Position numbers and translations under genes: made by a program. The notes beneath the pieces are model-generated. The model worked only from the letters and a program-made list of their open reading frames with translations. It searched no databases and was not told where the DNA came from. A stretch of DNA of 64,000 bases, from NCBI RefSeq assembly GCF_036346295.1, contig NZ_CP107819.1, forward strand, positions 2,728,001 to 2,792,000, written 5' to 3'. Positions 61,553 through 64,000 of this stretch are shown here, piece by piece. This DNA comes from Streptomyces sp. NBC_00536. GTDB lineage: Bacteria > Actinomycetota > Actinomycetes > Streptomycetales > Streptomycetaceae. Each line of letters begins with the position of its first letter. Position 1 is the stretch's first letter.

Positions 61553-61921
61553 TCACACGGCCCCCGAAGGTGGTGGCTGCTCGACCTGATGCCGTACGCC
61601 GGCGCAGGCCACCAGTGCGCCACCGTCCTCCGTGAGGAAGATCGTGTAGATCCATGACCTGTCGGAGGCGGTGATCTGCCCGATGCGGATGGGCTGAGGG
61701 CGCTCACGGAGGAGTTCCACCGCTCGTTCCCATCCCAGGTTCTCGGCCCCCTTCCGCCGCATGCGCCGAAGTCGCATCGCAAAGATTCCTGCATGGCCGT
61801 CCGAGAGCCTCGTCCCGGCCTCCCAGACGACGTAATCGGCACCGTCGGCGAGGGCCGCCAGAGCAGCTTTGGATGCTGCGTCGTCACCGACCAGCAGCCG
61901 CATCAACTCATGTCGTTCCAT
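61553..61921 (-). CDS. Conserved-looking AICE protein, unknown function
   Basis: A 122-residue protein: MERHELMRLLVGDDAASKAA, a hydrophobic VVWEAGTRLSDG, then RMRRKGAENLGWERAVELLR and a beta-rich end (WIYTIFLTEDGGALVACAGV). The ATG at 61921 has GGGAGG upstream and is preferred to the open extension to 61969. It converges on the Imm32-like gene. No family recognised. Confidence 0.68.
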   Translation of the reverse strand: MERHELMRLLVGDDAASKAALAALADGADYVVWEAGTRLSDGHAGIFAMRLRRMRRKGAENLGWERAVELLRERPQPIRIGQITASDRSWIYTIFLTEDGGALVACAGVRHQVEQPPPSGAV

Positions 61922-62134
61922 GGCCCCTCCCTGACTGGCATCCTGCGATGCGGCAGCGACGTGCCGCAACCGCGTATACCGGTCGCCACCGCTGCCCCCT
62001 GGGGCTCAGCGGGCCGTGTCCCCCGCGTGCCCGAACGGGAGGGCTTCGGCGGGGAGCCTCGGGGAAAGCCGGGGAGGCGGGCGGGGACGTGCAGGTCAGG
62101 GCCTTGGCCGGTGAGGGGGATAGTGCGTACGCAA

Positions 62135-62178
62135 TCTTCCAAACTAGCTACGCGGGTTCGATTCCCGTCGCCCGCTCT
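62135..62178 (+). repeat. attR: attR core (44-bp direct repeat)
   Basis: Identical to 45608–45651, the 3' part of tRNA-Gly. The 5' half of the tRNA is absent here, which fixes this copy as attR. Confidence 0.93.
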
Positions 62179-62185
62179 TGTATGG

Positions 62186-62345
62186 CTCAGGGCCAGGTCA
62201 GAGGATGTTTCCTCAACCTGGCCCTGAGTCGTTCCCGGGGCCATGATCAGGTCGGGGTGGTCCGTTCCACCGGGAGAGCCGGACCGAGGTGAAGGTGCCT
62301 GCGCAGACGGCGCCCTGTGCGAGATCGCGTACGAGGTCCTTGTAG
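62186..62345 (+). pseudogene. Relic of a second AICE: left-end hairpin plus GntR fragment
   Basis: 62,186–62,240 aligns with 45,658–45,715, the integrase-side end of the element. 62,270–62,300 matches codons of GntR residues ~105–115 (ESRTEAKVPA), and 62,305–62,345 matches its C-terminus (ALCEIVYEIPVGR, here ALCEIAYEVLVGQ). About 370 bases of the gene and the whole element core are deleted. Confidence 0.75.
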
Positions 62346-62346
62346 G

Positions 62347-63192
62347 TCAATCCTTCTTGAGCTCGAAAAGGTCAACCCTCGCAACGCATACGTTTTCTTC
62401 TATCCGTTTTGCCCGGCGTACGATCTCAGGGTTTTTATTTAGCGCAGCAAAGTCCGCATGCGCCATATCCACGCGATGCCGCACCTCAAAACATTGCACA
62501 TCTGTGGGATTTGGCAGGTCATCTACCAGCATCATCGCGCTCAGGGCCCAGTATGCCCGGGTGTACTGGCGGGCTTCGACGGCTATGTACCGGTTACGCT
62601 TCCCCTCTTGCTCGGATATTTCCAGCGCCACCTTGTACTCTTTCATCATCGCGTCAAAATTGAGATTTTGGGCGGCGATGTCGCCGAGCACGCGATGGGC
62701 TTGGAGCGCTTCGAGCGGATCGTCCATCCGTGGAACCCCGGCACCGTCAGGCGTCGTGTGGGCAGCGAGTTCCACTGCCCGGCCAGCCATGCGAGCCGCG
62801 AGTTCAAGGTCCGTGGTCGAAAGTGCCAGGAAAAGTCCGATGACTCTGTATGTCGATGCGCTGATGTTCAGCCTTTTCTGCCCGTACTGAGAGACCAGGG
62901 CGTCCACCTGCCTGGCGAGTGTGACGATCTCATTTCTACGGCCGGATCCACCCGTTCGGTCCATCTCGCTCATCTGCACTACATAGTCAGATATCTCGGT
63001 GCGCGCCGCATTCTGCTGCTGCGCATCGGCGATTCCCTGGGATGTATGGACGGCGACAAGCGTCGAGAAGAGAGATATCGTAGTAGCTATCACCGCAACG
63101 GTGGCACCGGCTACTGCCGCCCATGCAGACATCCGTTCCGTACCAGACGAAGGCGTTGCAATCCGCCACGTTCGCCGGACAGACCGAGGCAT
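62347..63192 (-). CDS. Single-pass membrane protein, unknown function
   Basis: A ~281-residue protein. A basic N-terminus (MPRSVRRTWRIA) leads to one membrane segment (AAVAGATVAVIATTISLFSTL, ~26–46) and a ~230-residue helical domain with no known signature (EIVTLARQVDALVSQYGQKR, DDPLEALQAHRVLGDIA). The ATG at 63192 has GGGAGAGGG upstream; the open frame extends to 63444. It is more AT-rich than core genes. The arrangement recalls small STAND- or phage-associated membrane sensors, but no function can be assigned. Confidence 0.7.
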   Translation of the reverse strand: MPRSVRRTWRIATPSSGTERMSAWAAVAGATVAVIATTISLFSTLVAVHTSQGIADAQQQNAARTEISDYVVQMSEMDRTGGSGRRNEIVTLARQVDALVSQYGQKRLNISASTYRVIGLFLALSTTDLELAARMAGRAVELAAHTTPDGAGVPRMDDPLEALQAHRVLGDIAAQNLNFDAMMKEYKVALEISEQEGKRNRYIAVEARQYTRAYWALSAMMLVDDLPNPTDVQCFEVRHRVDMAHADFAALNKNPEIVRRAKRIEENVCVARVDLFELKKD

Positions 63193-63416
63193 GTCCCTCT
63201 CCCGTTCTCCGTCGTCACTACCGACCATCCAGCACGGAACGGAGCTTGACCACCGGGAGACAGCCAAGTGGGCCCGCCGGTATACCGCGTGCTCTTCCCA
63301 GAGGCTTGCGGTGGCGAGAGTTACCGTGGTGGACACATCGCAGTACCGTGCTCCCCACGTGCCCGATGCGGTGACGACGAGGTACCTCCCCCGTACGATC
63401 ACCGCACGTCGTCCAG

Positions 63417-63668
63417 GTGGTTCGCATGAGCGCAGGTATGGCACTCGCCGTCAGCCACACCAGGGAATGGATCATCCGCAACGCCAAGGGGCGGAAGTTC
63501 GTCTACGAGTCCGCGGCGGAAGCCTTCGGGGAACTACACGAGTACGGCGAGGGAGCCGTCGTCCTGACCCGCGAGGTCTACCGCGGCATGTTCCGCACCA
63601 AGCCCGTCACCGACTGGCGAGAGGTCCCGCCGCCGACCGCCGATCCCGGCGTCGAGTGCCCGCGCTGA
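63417..63668 (+). CDS. Small protein, unknown function
   Basis: An 83-residue protein (GTG at 63417, or 76 residues from the ATG at 63426... the actual N-terminus is uncertain): SHTREWIIRNAKGRKFVYES, then EGAVVLTREVYRGMFRTKP. A compact alpha/beta domain is likely. It is followed after 10 bases by another gene on the same strand. Not recognised. Confidence 0.6.
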   Translation: MVRMSAGMALAVSHTREWIIRNAKGRKFVYESAAEAFGELHEYGEGAVVLTREVYRGMFRTKPVTDWREVPPPTADPGVECPR

Positions 63669-63678
63669 AGAGACGCCC

Positions 63679-64000
63679 ATGACAGACGCAGACGTCGCCC
63701 TGCATTTCGAGCGTGTCCGTACGCGAGGGGCTCACAACGATCTCCGACTGCGCATCGGCCCTCACCGGCAGAAATGCGATTCGTACTACTTCGCGATCGA
63801 TGACTCCCCCCAGGCCCCCGGCGGCCTGGGCCCAAGGCTCGCGCGCCTGCTGGACCAGTGGATCACCCAAGTAGCCCGGCTCACGGATGGGGGCGGCACG
63901 GCCTACCTTCCGTACGACTTCTCCGATCAGTGCAGAGCATGGCTGCGAGTGTCGTCCGCAGACGGGCAGAGTGCCGAAGTCCAGGCCGGGTGGAGCCTGC
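63679..64000 (+). CDS. Unknown protein, 3' end beyond the window
   Basis: Open from the ATG at 63679 to the window edge (107 codons), too short for a full domain call. It reads MTDADVALHFERVRTRGAHN, YYFAIDDSPQAPGG and RLARLLDQWITQVARL. Codon use is strongly GC3-biased, supporting a real gene, probably in an operon with the preceding small gene. Confidence 0.6.
   Translation, partial: MTDADVALHFERVRTRGAHNDLRLRIGPHRQKCDSYYFAIDDSPQAPGGLGPRLARLLDQWITQVARLTDGGGTAYLPYDFSDQCRAWLRVSSADGQSAEVQAGWSL

Larger units (their letters stand above)
45608..62178. mobile_element. pSAM2-type actinomycete integrative and conjugative element (AICE)
   Basis: A 16.6-kb segment bounded by 44-bp direct repeats of the tRNA-Gly(UCC) 3' end. 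It contains tyrosine integrase, excisionase, RepSA-type initiator, small spread proteins, an FtsK-like DNA translocase, KorSA-like GntR and a Nudix protein. These are the defining modules of an AICE that replicates by rolling circle and moves as double-stranded DNA between hyphae. The right half carries variable cargo. Core genes look intact, so the element may still be mobile. Confidence 0.93.
61970..62346. other. Right end of the AICE, attR and relic of a second element
   Basis: No intact gene. It contains 44-bp attR, the 12-bp-stem hairpin (62,186–62,228) resembling the one beside attL, and a deleted fragment of a GntR gene like that at 60,524. Confidence 0.7.

Noticed and set aside
45608..62178. 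Prophage
   Set aside because: No capsid, portal, terminase or tail genes. The FtsK-like transfer ATPase, spread proteins and RepSA define an AICE.

Overview
The window is high-GC, densely coded DNA with strong G/C bias at third codon positions and frequent GTG starts. It carries the actinobacterial gene order proB–obg–rpmA–rplU–RNase E–(B12 radical SAM pair)–rodA/PBP2/mreDCB–ndk–folC–valS–clpX–clpP2–clpP1–tig. This is the arrangement I know from Streptomyces coelicolor (around SCO2585–SCO2620), so I take the organism to be a Streptomyces or a close relative. That is recognition from memory, not a database match.

Layout. (1) 1–9.0 kb: the 5' end of proB, then a surface-glycopolymer block inserted between proB and obg: a GtrA/GtrB-like pair, a large GT2–TagF fusion, a GT4 glycosyltransferase, galE and a second GT2. 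(2) 9.1–20.7 kb: obg, rpmA, rplU, a giant repeat-rich RNase E, two radical-SAM-linked proteins and a CYTH–CHAD protein. (3) 20.8–27.1 kb: the elongation/spore-wall operon mreB-mreC-mreD-PBP2-rodA. (4) 27.3–35.5 kb: ndk, a DUF4233 protein and folC, then a less usual stretch with a second MreB, an orphan sensor kinase, a VKOR protein and a YfhO-type membrane protein. (5) 35.6–45.1 kb: valS, two paralogous membrane-anchored proteins, a small secreted cysteine protein, clpX, clpP2, clpP1 and tig. (6) 45.3–45.65 kb: tRNA-Pro(UGG) and tRNA-Gly(UCC).

(7) 45,608–62,178 is an integrated actinomycete integrative and conjugative element (AICE) of the pSAM2 type. A 44-bp copy of the 3' part of tRNA-Gly marks each end. 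Read on the minus strand it has one core operon: an SCO3933-family protein, the FtsK-like transfer ATPase, a DUF2637 spread protein, small spread proteins, a RepSA-type initiator, excisionase and integrase. A KorSA-like GntR repressor and a Nudix protein are divergent, and three copies of a 16-bp operator-like palindrome lie at the two promoters. The right part carries cargo: an AAA/ABC ATPase plus a DUF4435/TOPRIM protein that look like a PARIS (AriA/AriB) anti-phage system, a TIGR02391 (Ymh-like) protein, remnants of a second integrase, an operon of small proteins under another GntR regulator, and a third GntR gene with a probable leaderless, palindrome-covered promoter. The cargo genes at 54.1–56.3 and 57.2–58.2 kb are visibly AT-richer than everything around them.

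(8) 62.18–64.0 kb: a relic of a second, related AICE lies directly outside attR. It is followed by an unknown single-pass membrane protein and two small unknown genes, the last cut by the window edge.

How it fits together. The chromosome part joins protein synthesis and quality control (obg, ribosomal proteins, RNase E, valS, tig, Clp) to cell-wall growth (mre operon, wall glycopolymer genes). The mobile part is a self-transmissible element whose variable segment holds a probable phage-defence island.
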